A DNA stretch of 64,000 nucleotides from JAIOSM01 sp964593725 (GTDB taxonomy: Bacteria > Desulfobacterota > Desulfobacteria > Desulfobacterales > Desulfobacteraceae), in assembly GCA_964593725.1 (NCBI GenBank), contig CAZQJS010000001.1, forward strand, positions 1 to 64,000, in the 5' to 3' direction. Within the stretch, counting starts at the first letter, position 1. Every line of letters begins with the position of its first letter. Below are positions 49,113-58,395 of the stretch, one piece after another. Position numbers and translations under genes: made by a program. Below the pieces are notes generated by a model that saw only the letters and a program-made list of their open reading frames with translations, had not been told where the DNA came from and searched no databases.

Positions 49113-51635
49113 TTATTTACCACAGCATTTTTTATATTTTTTACCACTTCCACAGGGGCAGGGGGCATTTCTGCCGATTTTAGCACTTTTATTTTTTATG
49201 GGCTGATTAATTGTTGATCCGTCAGAATGTGAAAAAGAAAGTTCATTCTGATCAGGTTTTTTTACATTTGACTTAAAATCACCAGAGCTGATCTGAATCT
49301 TAAAAAGAATCCGAAGTGTATCTTCTTTGATGCGGTGGATAAGATCTTCAAACATTGCAAAACCTTCCCGTTTATAAATAATAAGAGGGTCCTGCTGACC
49401 ATAACTCCTTAATCCTATACCTTCTTTAAGATGATCCATGGATAGAAGATGATCTTTCCACAGTGAGTCAACAGTCTGAAGCATGATAAACCGTTCAAGC
49501 TGTCTGAACTGATCTTTTCCAACCATCTCTTCTTTTTGAAAATATATATTTTTTGCTTTTGATATAATAAGGTCAATCAGTTCTTCCTTTTCAGACTCAT
49601 CATTGAGGTCTGAATCAATATTAATTTTAAAATTAAACTGGTCAAATATACGGTCATTTAATCCTTTGATATCCCAGTCCTGGATTTTAATTTTTGCCTG
49701 TTCAAATTCAGATATAATATCAAGGGTGATCTCTTCGATCATTTCAATTATGCTGTCTTTTAAATCATAACCCAGTAATGCTTTTCTTCTTTGACTATAG
49801 ATTGCATCCCTCTGCTGATTCATAACATCATCATAATCAAGCAGATGTTTCCTGATTTCAAAGTTTTGTCCTTCGACTTTGGCCTGGGCATTCTCTATGC
49901 CTTTGCTGATCAATTTATGCTCTATGGGCTCGCCTTCGCCTATACCAATCTTATCCATGATTGCATGAATCCTGTCTCCACCAAATATCCGCATCAGATC
50001 ATCTTCAAGGGAAAGATAAAATTTTGAAGATCCCGGATCTCCCTGCCTGCCGGAACGACCTCGTAACTGATTATCAATCCTTCGGGATTCATGTCTTGAG
50101 GTTCCGAGAATATGAAGGCCGCCCAACTCTTTTACTCCTTCTCCCAGGACAATATCAGTACCCCTTCCTGCCATATTGGTCGAAATTGTTACCACACCTT
50201 TCTGACCGGCATTGGCTACAATTTCTGCTTCTGATTTATGATGTTTGGCATTGAGTACGGAATGCTTTATACCCTTTTTTTTAAGTTTTTTACTTAAATT
50301 TTCTGATACATCAATGGAAATAGTACCAACAAGAACCGGCTGTCCGGTTTTGGATAATTTGATAATATCTTTAATTACAGCATTAAATTTTTCTTTTTTT
50401 GTTTTGTAGATAACATCCGGCATATCATTTCTAATCATGGGAAGATTTGTGGGAATCACAATTACGTCAAGATTATATATTTTTTTAAATTCAGATGCTT
50501 CGGTTTCTGCAGTTCCGGTCATGCCGGAAAGTTTTTCATACATTCTGAAATAGTTCTGAAATGTCACCGATGCAAGGGTCTGGTTCTCATTTTCAATTTT
50601 TACATTCTCTTTTGCTTCAAGGGCCTGGTGCAATCCTTCACTGTATCGCCGTCCTTCCATAAGTCTGCCGGTAAATTCATCAACAATAATTACCTGATTA
50701 TTTTTTACAACATAATCAACATCTTTTTTAAATAATTTATGGGCTTTGAGTGCCTGGTTAAGATGGTGTAAAGTTTCAATATTTCTAGGATCATAAAGAT
50801 TTTCAACATTCAGCAGTTTTTCACCATGGGCTATTCCTTCTTCAGTTAACATTACACTTTTAGACTCTTCATCAATTGTATAGTGCACTTCTTTTTTAAA
50901 ACTTGGTAAAATTGTATCTATCTGGTGGTAAAGGCCTGTAGAGTCATCTGTCGGGCCTGATATGATCAGAGGTGTTCTTGCTTCATCTATTAAAATTGAA
51001 TCTACCTCATCAACAATGGCAAAATTAAGATCACCCTGGCACAAATCTTCCTTATCAAATTTCATATTATCACGTAGATAATCGAATCCGAATTCATTGT
51101 TCGTACCATAGGTTATATCTGAGCTGTATGCATCTTTCCGTTCCTGATCATTCATATTGTGTAAGATCACACCAACGGAAAGTCCTAGAAAATTAAATAG
51201 TTTGCCCATCCATTCAGAATCTCGACTGGCAAGGTAATCATTAACAGTTATGATATGCACACCTTTACCAGTAAGAGAATTCAGGTAAGCTGCCAGGGGA
51301 GCAACAATGGTTTTACCCTCTCCTGTTTTCATCTCAGCTATTGCGCCGTTGTGAAGAACAATGCCGCCAATGAGCTGAACATCATAATGGCGCATCCCAA
51401 GGCACCTGAAAGAGGCTTCCCTTGCAAGGGCAAAAGCCTCGGGAAGAATATCTTCAAGTGTGGTTCCATCCTTAACTCTTTTTCTGAATTCTTCTGTTTT
51501 TTCAGGGAACTGAGTATCAGTTAATTTTTTCATCCGGGGTTCAAGATCATTGATGGCCTGAACAATGGGATGCATTTTTTTAATGATTCTTTCGTTGCTG
51601 GACCCGAAAAGTTTTGTAAAAAAGTCTGTAAACAT
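49113..51635 (-). CDS. secA: Preprotein translocase ATPase SecA
   Basis: An 840-residue motor that pushes preproteins through SecYEG. DEAD-type motifs: MKTGEGKTIVAPLAAYLN, the VDEVDSILIDEARTPLIISG segment, TNMAGRGTDIVLG, and RQLRGRSGRQGDPG-like residues. The preprotein cross-linking domain lies near residues 220-370, and the C-terminal zinc/SecB-binding tail CPCGSGKKYKKCC is intact. The start at MFTDFFTKLFG has an AGGATAA site. It heads the secA-clpS-clpA-aat run. Confidence 0.97.
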   Translation of the reverse strand: MFTDFFTKLFGSSNERIIKKMHPIVQAINDLEPRMKKLTDTQFPEKTEEFRKRVKDGTTLEDILPEAFALAREASFRCLGMRHYDVQLIGGIVLHNGAIAEMKTGEGKTIVAPLAAYLNSLTGKGVHIITVNDYLASRDSEWMGKLFNFLGLSVGVILHNMNDQERKDAYSSDITYGTNNEFGFDYLRDNMKFDKEDLCQGDLNFAIVDEVDSILIDEARTPLIISGPTDDSTGLYHQIDTILPSFKKEVHYTIDEESKSVMLTEEGIAHGEKLLNVENLYDPRNIETLHHLNQALKAHKLFKKDVDYVVKNNQVIIVDEFTGRLMEGRRYSEGLHQALEAKENVKIENENQTLASVTFQNYFRMYEKLSGMTGTAETEASEFKKIYNLDVIVIPTNLPMIRNDMPDVIYKTKKEKFNAVIKDIIKLSKTGQPVLVGTISIDVSENLSKKLKKKGIKHSVLNAKHHKSEAEIVANAGQKGVVTISTNMAGRGTDIVLGEGVKELGGLHILGTSRHESRRIDNQLRGRSGRQGDPGSSKFYLSLEDDLMRIFGGDRIHAIMDKIGIGEGEPIEHKLISKGIENAQAKVEGQNFEIRKHLLDYDDVMNQQRDAIYSQRRKALLGYDLKDSIIEMIEEITLDIISEFEQAKIKIQDWDIKGLNDRIFDQFNFKINIDSDLNDESEKEELIDLIISKAKNIYFQKEEMVGKDQFRQLERFIMLQTVDSLWKDHLLSMDHLKEGIGLRSYGQQDPLIIYKREGFAMFEDLIHRIKEDTLRILFKIQISSGDFKSNVKKPDQNELSFSHSDGSTINQPIKNKSAKIGRNAPCPCGSGKKYKKCCGK

Positions 51636-51753
51636 TAAATTATCCTGTTATTTGTTTTAAACAAATTAAATATTAATTAAAATATAAACATTTTTTAAGA
51701 AATAAAAAGGAAAAATAAAAAAAAACTGGATCTTCAGATAGGATAAAAATTTT

Positions 51754-52680
51754 TCAATTAAGAATATATTTTGCTGGATTAACAGGAGTACCGTTTATTC
51801 TGACCTCATAATGAACGTGTGGGCCGGTGCTTCTGCCTGTATTTCCAAGTAAGCCCAGAACATCTCCTCGTTTAACAGTGGTCCCGGTTTTTACAAGTAT
51901 TTTATTCAGGTGACCATACTTTGTTACAATCCCATGACCATGGTCAATTGTTACAAGATTGCCGATTAACAGCTTTTTACCTGCATAGGAAACCCTGCCA
52001 TTAGCAGTAGCAATAATTTTTGTACCTTTTTTGTTTGCTATATCAAGGCCGGAGTGGAATTCATTAAGTCCTGTAAAAGGAGATTTTCTATATCCGAATT
52101 TAGAAGATATCCAGCCATCCACAGGTTTTATGGATGGAGTTGATGCAAGAATATTCTTTTTCTTGTGAAGTTCTTTAATTAACTCTTCAAAATCCTGGGT
52201 CTGTTTGATTGTCGCAAGGGATGTCTGTCTGACCTGTTCATGCATCTCACGTATCAGATTGTTATGCTTTACTTCCGGTTCCAGATTATAGTCAAGATCT
52301 GTGTTTGGGACACCACCTATACCGATAAGGCCGCTTGAATCATCTGATTGCGCAATATCTGCAATTAGTCGGACTCTATTTTCAAATATACAGAGATTTT
52401 TCACCTGCTTTTTAAGTTCAGTAATATTTTCTGCAAAGCTCTGGATCTGTCTTCTCTGGGATTTTATCTCCTCCTGCTGTTCAGTAATTGTGTTGTTAAG
52501 GCTTTTGTTTTTAAAGGAGGTGGATTTCAGCCTGTAATAGTCAACACCAGTATAAAGTAAACCTGTGAACATGAAAAACAGAATAAGAAAAAATAAGTAA
52601 GCAATATATTGTGGAACATTAAGTTCTTTTATATCTGTTTCCGACCCGGTATGAAACCATATTTTAAAATTTTTCTTCAT
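51754..52680 (-). CDS. M23-family peptidoglycan endopeptidase, membrane-anchored
   Basis: A 308-residue protein. One membrane helix near residues 27-48 (YIAYLFFLILFFMFTGLLY) is followed by a coiled coil (about 60-115) and a C-terminal LytM domain: SKFGYRKSPFTGLNEFHSGL (zinc His in FHSGLDIA), then GRSTGPHVHYEVRING with the HxH zinc pair. M23 enzymes cut cross-bridges in peptidoglycan and take part in cell division or elongation. The active residues are intact, so it is probably a working hydrolase rather than an EnvC-type activator. It is downstream of argC on the same strand. Confidence 0.9.
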   Translation of the reverse strand: MKKNFKIWFHTGSETDIKELNVPQYIAYLFFLILFFMFTGLLYTGVDYYRLKSTSFKNKSLNNTITEQQEEIKSQRRQIQSFAENITELKKQVKNLCIFENRVRLIADIAQSDDSSGLIGIGGVPNTDLDYNLEPEVKHNNLIREMHEQVRQTSLATIKQTQDFEELIKELHKKKNILASTPSIKPVDGWISSKFGYRKSPFTGLNEFHSGLDIANKKGTKIIATANGRVSYAGKKLLIGNLVTIDHGHGIVTKYGHLNKILVKTGTTVKRGDVLGLLGNTGRSTGPHVHYEVRINGTPVNPAKYILN

Positions 52681-52736
52681 TACATCCTTTATTAAAGGTA
52701 TATTTGGCTTGTGTCAAGGGATAATTTAATAAAAAT

Positions 52737-53762
52737 TTAAATTTTATCCAAACCAAAATGTTCCTCAAGATTAAAAATAATATTCATATTCTGTATAGCC
52801 TGTCCTGCCGCACCTTTCAAGAGATTATCAATGGATGAAACAATTACCAGTATATTGGAATTTTCTTCCTTATAAAATCCTATGTCACAAAAATTACTGT
52901 ACATAACGTTCAGTATATCAGGGATGGAGCCTTTTTGCAAAATTCTTATGAAATATTTTTTTCCATAGTAATTGTAAAATATCTCTTTTATATCATTCCT
53001 GGTTATATTTTTCTTAACATTTAAATATATTGTAGTAAGCATTCCCCGTGTGACAGGCAGCAGATGTGGTACAAAAGTTATCTTAATTTTATCTTTAGCA
53101 TATTCACTTAGTTTTTCCTCCATTTCCGGAGTATGTCTGTGGTTGCCGATCTTATAGGGTTTAAAGGATTCATTTGCTTCACAAAAATGGGTTGCAAGGG
53201 AGAGTGATCTTCCTGCACCACTTACTCCGGATTTAGAATCAGAAATTATGGAATCAGTTTTAATGACGTTTTCCTTTACAAGGGGAATCATTGGTAAAAG
53301 AAAACTTGTAGGATAACACCCGGGATTTCCAATAATTTTTGCATTTTTAATCTCAGGTCCATATATTTCGCTCAGCCCATACACACTCAGATCATTGAGC
53401 TGTTTACAGGTATGCTCCTGGTAAACTGATTCGTAGAGGCTGACATCTGAGAACCTGAAATCTGCTGAAAGATCGATAACACAAATACCGTTCCTATAAA
53501 ATCCCGGCATGAACTCCATTGAAATTTTATGGGGCAGACAGAGAAAAACAATATCAACCTGTTCTGAAATTTTATCTATATCAAGTGTCTGGTATTTTTG
53601 ATCAGTAATATTGTTGAATGCAGGAAAAATATCAGAGACCGCTTGTCCGTCAAATGCTCTGGATGTAACAATTGACAGGTCTGCTTCAGGATGACTTAAA
53701 ACCAGCTTGATTAACTCACATCCTGTATAACCTGTCCCTCCGATAATGCCGACTCTAATCAT
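52737..53762 (-). CDS. argC: N-acetyl-gamma-glutamyl-phosphate reductase
   Basis: A 341-residue enzyme of arginine synthesis, reducing acetylglutamyl phosphate with NADPH. The N-terminal IRVGIIGGTGYTGCELIKLV is the cofactor loop; the catalytic Cys is in IIGNPGCYPTSFLLPM, and KSGVSGAGRSLSLATHFCE plus the NHRHTPEMEEKL motif are typical of type I ArgC. No other arg gene is adjacent. It is divergent from the KorA gene. Confidence 0.96.
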   Translation of the reverse strand: MIRVGIIGGTGYTGCELIKLVLSHPEADLSIVTSRAFDGQAVSDIFPAFNNITDQKYQTLDIDKISEQVDIVFLCLPHKISMEFMPGFYRNGICVIDLSADFRFSDVSLYESVYQEHTCKQLNDLSVYGLSEIYGPEIKNAKIIGNPGCYPTSFLLPMIPLVKENVIKTDSIISDSKSGVSGAGRSLSLATHFCEANESFKPYKIGNHRHTPEMEEKLSEYAKDKIKITFVPHLLPVTRGMLTTIYLNVKKNITRNDIKEIFYNYYGKKYFIRILQKGSIPDILNVMYSNFCDIGFYKEENSNILVIVSSIDNLLKGAAGQAIQNMNIIFNLEEHFGLDKI

Positions 53763-53922
53763 GATGCATGTTCCCAGTGATAATTAGTAATGAGAAAATT
53801 ACTGCCAGATTATGTAACTAACAAATTGATTTATAATTTTCAATGATTATTTCCCTGATATCATATAAATCGGCTTATTAAATAAAACCCTTAAATATTT
53901 TATATTTTTGATTTTATTTAAG

Positions 53923-53951
53923 TGGACAAACCAAATCGCTTCATATATTAT
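53923..53951 (+). promoter_or_regulatory. Candidate promoter of the KorA-KorBC pair
   Basis: TGGACA, a 17-base spacer and TATTAT, about 26 bases before the ATG at 53977. Confidence 0.5.
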
Positions 53952-53976
53952 ACTCCAAACTTTTCAGGAGGGTTTA

Positions 53977-55095
53977 ATGGGTATTAATTTTATTGATGGC
54001 AATGAAGCCTGTGCAGCAGGTGCAATAGCAGCAGGTTGTAATTTTTTTGCAGGGTATCCCATTACTCCTGCAACATCCATATACAATTATATGCTTAAAG
54101 CAATGCCCCTGATTGACGGTATATGCCTTCAGGGGGAAGATGAGATTGCATCCATTGGTTATTGCCTGGGTGCCTCCATGACTGGTAAAAAAGTTATGAC
54201 AGCAACCTCCGGCCCTGGAATCAGTCTTTACAGTGAGAATGTCTCCTTTGCCATTGGAAGTGAAATTCCCATTGTAATAATTGATGTTCAGAGACTTGGT
54301 CCTTCCACTGGTTCAGCAACAAAAGGTGCTGACAGTGATGTTAATTTTGTACGCTATTGCAATAGCAGCGGGATTCCAGCCTATGTTCTTGCACCGTCAG
54401 ATGTCAAGGACTGTTTCCTCCTCACTGCCCATGCATTTAATATTGCGGAAACATTACGCTGCCCAGTATTTATTTTATCCAATAAAGAGATCGCATTGAC
54501 AAAAAAATCCATTGATTTAAATGCATTGCAATTGCCTGAAATTAAAAACAGAACCATGTCTGATAAAAAGGATAAGTTTTTACCATTTGAAACCGATTCA
54601 GATGATAAATCCCCTGATTTTCTTCCCATTGGCTCCAAAACCTTAGTACGCCAGACTTCTTCCACACATGGTATAAACGGGTATATCACCATAGATCCAA
54701 AGGAGATTTCCAATATTAATTTAAGGCTTGAAAAAAAAATAGAAACATCCCTGGATCACTTTCTGTTTTTTGATGAATTTATACAGCCTGGAAAAGACAA
54801 TTTAATAATTACCTATGGCATTTCTTCAGCTTCTGCAATTGAAGCATCCAGAATCGCTTTTAAGAAGTCATGTAATATTTCAGTTCTTATACTTAAAACC
54901 CTGTGGCCTGTCAGCGATGACCTCATTAGGAAAAAGGCAGAAAAATATCAGAACATAATTGTTCTTGAGATGAACCAGGGTCAGTATGTTAATGAGATAA
55001 GACGTGTTCTGCCCGATAAGAGCATTCAGTTTTTAGGCAAGATGAATGGGACTTTGATAAAACCCCATGAAATAATTGAGGTGATAAAACAATGA
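53977..55095 (+). CDS. 2-oxoacid:ferredoxin oxidoreductase alpha subunit (KorA-like)
   Basis: About 372 residues from the ATG at 53977, behind CAGGAGGG; the frame opens earlier at 53908 without such a site. Marks: GNEACAAGAIAAGCNFFAGY then PITPATSIYNYML, QGEDEIASIGYCLGASMTGK, ATSGPGISLYSENVSFAIG and the VDVQRLGPSTGSATKGADSD-like segment. The PITPATS and GPSTG pattern is typical of KorA/2-oxoglutarate:ferredoxin oxidoreductases rather than the Por form at 20 kb. Likely reaction: 2-oxoglutarate to succinyl-CoA with ferredoxin, for the oxidative or reductive TCA cycle. The substrate is inferred from motif type. Confidence 0.88.
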   Translation: MGINFIDGNEACAAGAIAAGCNFFAGYPITPATSIYNYMLKAMPLIDGICLQGEDEIASIGYCLGASMTGKKVMTATSGPGISLYSENVSFAIGSEIPIVIIDVQRLGPSTGSATKGADSDVNFVRYCNSSGIPAYVLAPSDVKDCFLLTAHAFNIAETLRCPVFILSNKEIALTKKSIDLNALQLPEIKNRTMSDKKDKFLPFETDSDDKSPDFLPIGSKTLVRQTSSTHGINGYITIDPKEISNINLRLEKKIETSLDHFLFFDEFIQPGKDNLIITYGISSASAIEASRIAFKKSCNISVLILKTLWPVSDDLIRKKAEKYQNIIVLEMNQGQYVNEIRRVLPDKSIQFLGKMNGTLIKPHEIIEVIKQ

Positions 55096-56441
55096 AATCT
55101 TTCATAAACAACCAGCGCCCCCTTGTTTTCTGCCCGGGATGTTCCCATGAAAAAGTTGTCCATGCCCTTGATAAAGCTCTTATAAGCATGAATATACAGG
55201 GATCTGATGTTGTGATTGTAAGTGATATCGGATGCTCCGGCCTTTTTGATACTTTCTTTAATACCCATGCATTCCATGGACTTCATGGAAGGGCATTGAC
55301 CTATGCAACCGGGATTAAAATGTCCCGCCCTGACCTTAAAGTTATTGTAACCATGGGTGATGGAGGGCTTGGAATTGGAGGTGCACACTTCATTAATACT
55401 GTAAGAAAGAATATTGATCTTACATTGCTTGTGCTTAATAATTTTAATTATGGCATGACAGGCGGCCAGGCCTCTTCAACTTCTCCAACTGATGCTATCC
55501 TGGGCTCTTCATTTTTAAATAAAATAGATAATCCAATAGATGTCTGCCTGCTTGCAAAGGGAGCAGGCGGACAGTATGTAAAAAGAGCATCCAGCTATCA
55601 GAATGACCTTGCTGAACAATTGGAAGAAGCCATTGAGTTTAAGGGTTTTTCCCTGGTTGATATCATGGGTATATGTACAGGAAGATATACAAAATCCAAT
55701 AAAATTTCACCTAAAGATATTAATTCAATGATTGATAAAATGGTTGGAGATGAAATCACCGGATCCAATGGAAGTATAAATTCCCCTGGAGAATATACTG
55801 AAAAATATTTCAAAGAATCAAGGCTGTTGAAAAGGAATAGTGCTACACATCAAGCTCCTTCAGACTTTTCATCTATTCTTGACTTAAAAACATTGGAAAA
55901 AGGATCTGAAAAGCTTTTTTCAGGAAGAAAAGAGATAATTATTCTTGGAGGTGCAGGACAGAGGGTTATAACCGCAGGTGAACTTTTAGCTCTGGCAGGC
56001 ATTGAGTCAGGTCTTGATGTAGCTCAGAAAAGTGACTATCCCATCACAGTTTTAAGGGGCCATTCAATTACTGAAATTATATTGCAGGACAGTGAAATAA
56101 ACTACTGTGGCATTGAAGAGCCTGATATTATAATTGCCATTTCCCAGGCAGGAATTCAGAGAAGATCTGATCTGTTTAAAAACTTAAGTGACAATACCCT
56201 GGTGATCAAAGCAAGGGATATTGAAATCAAGGGGATAAATTCTACCAGTAAAAGAGTTGTTGATATTGATTTTAAAAATCTTAAGATTAAATCATCTGAC
56301 AGAGCACTTGCTGCATTGGCTTACCTTGCCGCCATGGAAGATATTATAGATTTGAATATGCTTAAAAATGCAGTTGAACTGCAGTTTAAGGGTAAACAAA
56401 AAATAATTGATTCTTCAATGGCAGTTATTGACAAGGTCTGA
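55092..56441 (+). CDS. 2-oxoacid:ferredoxin oxidoreductase fused beta-gamma subunit (KorBC-like)
   Basis: A 449-residue fusion. Residues 1 to about 225 are the beta domain: RPLVFCPGCSHEKVVHALDK, then VIVTMGDGGLGIGGAHFI with the TPP GDG motif and LLVLNNFNYGMTGGQ. From about residue 275 the gamma domain starts: EIIILGGAGQRVITAGELLA, the counterpart of the RGGQG motif, followed by the SDYPITVLRGHSITEIIL segment. Usually these are separate genes. The ATG overlaps the alpha stop by four bases. Confidence 0.85.
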   Translation: MKSFINNQRPLVFCPGCSHEKVVHALDKALISMNIQGSDVVIVSDIGCSGLFDTFFNTHAFHGLHGRALTYATGIKMSRPDLKVIVTMGDGGLGIGGAHFINTVRKNIDLTLLVLNNFNYGMTGGQASSTSPTDAILGSSFLNKIDNPIDVCLLAKGAGGQYVKRASSYQNDLAEQLEEAIEFKGFSLVDIMGICTGRYTKSNKISPKDINSMIDKMVGDEITGSNGSINSPGEYTEKYFKESRLLKRNSATHQAPSDFSSILDLKTLEKGSEKLFSGRKEIIILGGAGQRVITAGELLALAGIESGLDVAQKSDYPITVLRGHSITEIILQDSEINYCGIEEPDIIIAISQAGIQRRSDLFKNLSDNTLVIKARDIEIKGINSTSKRVVDIDFKNLKIKSSDRALAALAYLAAMEDIIDLNMLKNAVELQFKGKQKIIDSSMAVIDKV

Positions 56442-56454
56442 TCAGAAGGCCTGG

Positions 56455-57228
56455 TCAGTATAGAATCTGGCTTAAGAAGAGTTTTGTTCTTTCATTCCTG
56501 GGGTTGTTAAAGAACTCCTCTGGTTCATTTTCTTCGATTATACGCCCCTCATCCATGAACAACACCCTGTGGGCAACACTTTTTGCAAAGCCCATTTCAT
56601 GGGTTACAACAATCATTGTCATGCCGTCTTTGGCAAGGCTGATCATTACATCAAGAACCTCTTTTACCATTTCCGGGTCAAGGGCAGATGTGGGTTCATC
56701 AAACAGCATGATATTGGGCTTCATGCACAGGCTCCTTGCTATTGCAACCCTCTGCTGTTGTCCGCCGGACAATTGTCCAGGAAATTTTTCAGCCTGCTCT
56801 GCAATCTGAACCTTGGCAAGGTAGTGCATGGCAGTTGCTTCGGCCTCCTTTTTAGGGGTTTTTCGTACCCATATCGGTCCTATGGTGAGATTTTCAAGGA
56901 TTGTAAGATGGGGAAACAGATTAAAATGCTGAAAGACCATTCCAACCTCAGACCTCACCTTTTCAATATTTTTAAGGTCCTTTGTAAGTTCAATTCCATC
57001 AACAACTATTTTACCTTTCTGATGTTCCTCAAGCCTGTTAATACATCGTATCAGAGTTGATTTGCCGGAACCTGAGGGGCCGCACACAACAATACGTTCA
57101 CTCTTTTTCACATTGAGGTTTATATTGTTTAAAACATGGAAATCCCCATACCATTTATGCATATTGATAATTTTAATAACAGTGGTTTTTTTTGAAATAT
57201 CTAGTTTGCTATTTTTTTCCTGGCTCAT
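56455..57228 (-). CDS. Amino-acid ABC transporter ATP-binding protein (GlnQ/AapP type)
   Basis: A 257-residue ATPase of a polar amino-acid importer. Walker A CGPSGSGKSTLIRCINRLE, Q-loop GMVFQHFNLFPHLTILENL, signature LSGGQQQRVAIARSLCMKP, Walker B IMLFDEPTSALDPEMV, switch VVTHEMGFAKSV. The RLEEHQKGKIVVDGIEL segment is typical of the PAAT family. It is the last gene of the four-gene operon, after the two permeases and the binding protein. It converges with KorBC. Confidence 0.95.
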   Translation of the reverse strand: MSQEKNSKLDISKKTTVIKIINMHKWYGDFHVLNNINLNVKKSERIVVCGPSGSGKSTLIRCINRLEEHQKGKIVVDGIELTKDLKNIEKVRSEVGMVFQHFNLFPHLTILENLTIGPIWVRKTPKKEAEATAMHYLAKVQIAEQAEKFPGQLSGGQQQRVAIARSLCMKPNIMLFDEPTSALDPEMVKEVLDVMISLAKDGMTMIVVTHEMGFAKSVAHRVLFMDEGRIIEENEPEEFFNNPRNERTKLFLSQILY

Positions 57229-57267
57229 AAATAATCACTCTTTTAAAAGATAGTTAATAATATAAAT

Positions 57268-58395
57268 TTACAGACTTGTATCCAGCTCCCTTTCAAGCTT
57301 TCTGCTGTAGTTGGACATGAAAAAACAACATACAAAATAAATAATTGCTATGAAAATATATGCTTCTGCTGAAAAGCCCATCCATTTAGGTTCTGATAGT
57401 GTTGCCTGGGTGGTCTTCAATAGATCGTAAAGTCCTATTATGACAACAAGGGACGTATCTTTAAAAGCAGAAATCAAGATACTCACAGATGGTGGAATTA
57501 CAATTTTCAATGCCTGGGGTAAAATAATCAGTCTCATGGTTTTTGAATAATTAAGACCAATTGAATCAGAAGCCTCAAACTGGCCCTTATGTATGCCCTG
57601 TAATCCCCCCCGGACAACTTCTGCAATATAGGCTGCAGTAAACATAATAATTGCAACCTGTGCTCGTAAAATAGCATTAATGCTCATGCCTTCAGGTAAA
57701 AACAGAGGAAATACAACTGAAGACATGAACAATAAACTTATCAATGGAACACCACGGATAAGTTCAATATAAAAGACAGAAAAGGTTTTAATCACAGGCA
57801 TTTTTGACTGCCGGCCAAGGGCAAGAATAATTCCCAGGGGATATGCGGCTGTTAAACCAAAGACAGATAATAATAAAGTTAAAATAATACCACCCCATTG
57901 TTCTATATCAACTGACTCAAGGCCGAAGATACCGCCTTTTAATAATATTCCCATTATGATCAGTCCTGCAAGCCATGAGTAGGCCAGGGTTTTATTCCAG
58001 AGGTTTCTGTATCTGGAGATAAAAAGTAATATGATGAGAAGAACAATTGAAGTCACAGGCCTCCAGAGAATTGTCTGGGGATAAAATCCAAAAAGAATCA
58101 TCTTATAATTGCTTGAAATAATAGACCAGCATGCTCCTTTGCATTGCCTGCAGTTTGCATCAGGGAGCCAGCATGCGTTAATTACAGCCCATTTGAAAAA
58201 AGGAATAATTGTAAACCATAAAATTAAGATAAAAATAATAGTCAGAACTGAATTTAAGGTACTGTTAAATAAATTTGCACGTACCCATGAAATTATGGGA
58301 GAGGGTGGACTGTGAAATGTATCTACATCATTGTTTCTGTTTTTAAGATGATTTTTCATAAATATATTTTTAAATTTATAATTATCTTTCCACAA
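57268..58395 (-). CDS. Amino-acid ABC transporter permease (AapM/BztC type)
   Basis: A 375-residue inner-membrane permease, longer than minimal HisM/GlnP proteins because of an N-terminal extension with early helices, a mark of the AapM/BztC general L-amino-acid group. The conserved EAA-loop region is GIHKGQFEASDSIGLNYSKT followed by LPQALKIVIPPSVSILI. A Cys-rich insertion, CWLPDANCRQCKGACW, lies after the second helix (also known in this group). The start overlaps the AapQ-type stop by 14 bases. Confidence 0.92.
   Translation of the reverse strand: MWKDNYKFKNIFMKNHLKNRNNDVDTFHSPPSPIISWVRANLFNSTLNSVLTIIFILILWFTIIPFFKWAVINACWLPDANCRQCKGACWSIISSNYKMILFGFYPQTILWRPVTSIVLLIILLFISRYRNLWNKTLAYSWLAGLIIMGILLKGGIFGLESVDIEQWGGIILTLLLSVFGLTAAYPLGIILALGRQSKMPVIKTFSVFYIELIRGVPLISLLFMSSVVFPLFLPEGMSINAILRAQVAIIMFTAAYIAEVVRGGLQGIHKGQFEASDSIGLNYSKTMRLIILPQALKIVIPPSVSILISAFKDTSLVVIIGLYDLLKTTQATLSEPKWMGFSAEAYIFIAIIYFVCCFFMSNYSRKLERELDTSL

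Noticed and set aside
56439..56460. Bidirectional terminator between KorBC and the amino-acid ATPase gene
   Set aside because: CTGATCA/TGGTCAG is a short imperfect stem with no T-run on either side; too weak to call.
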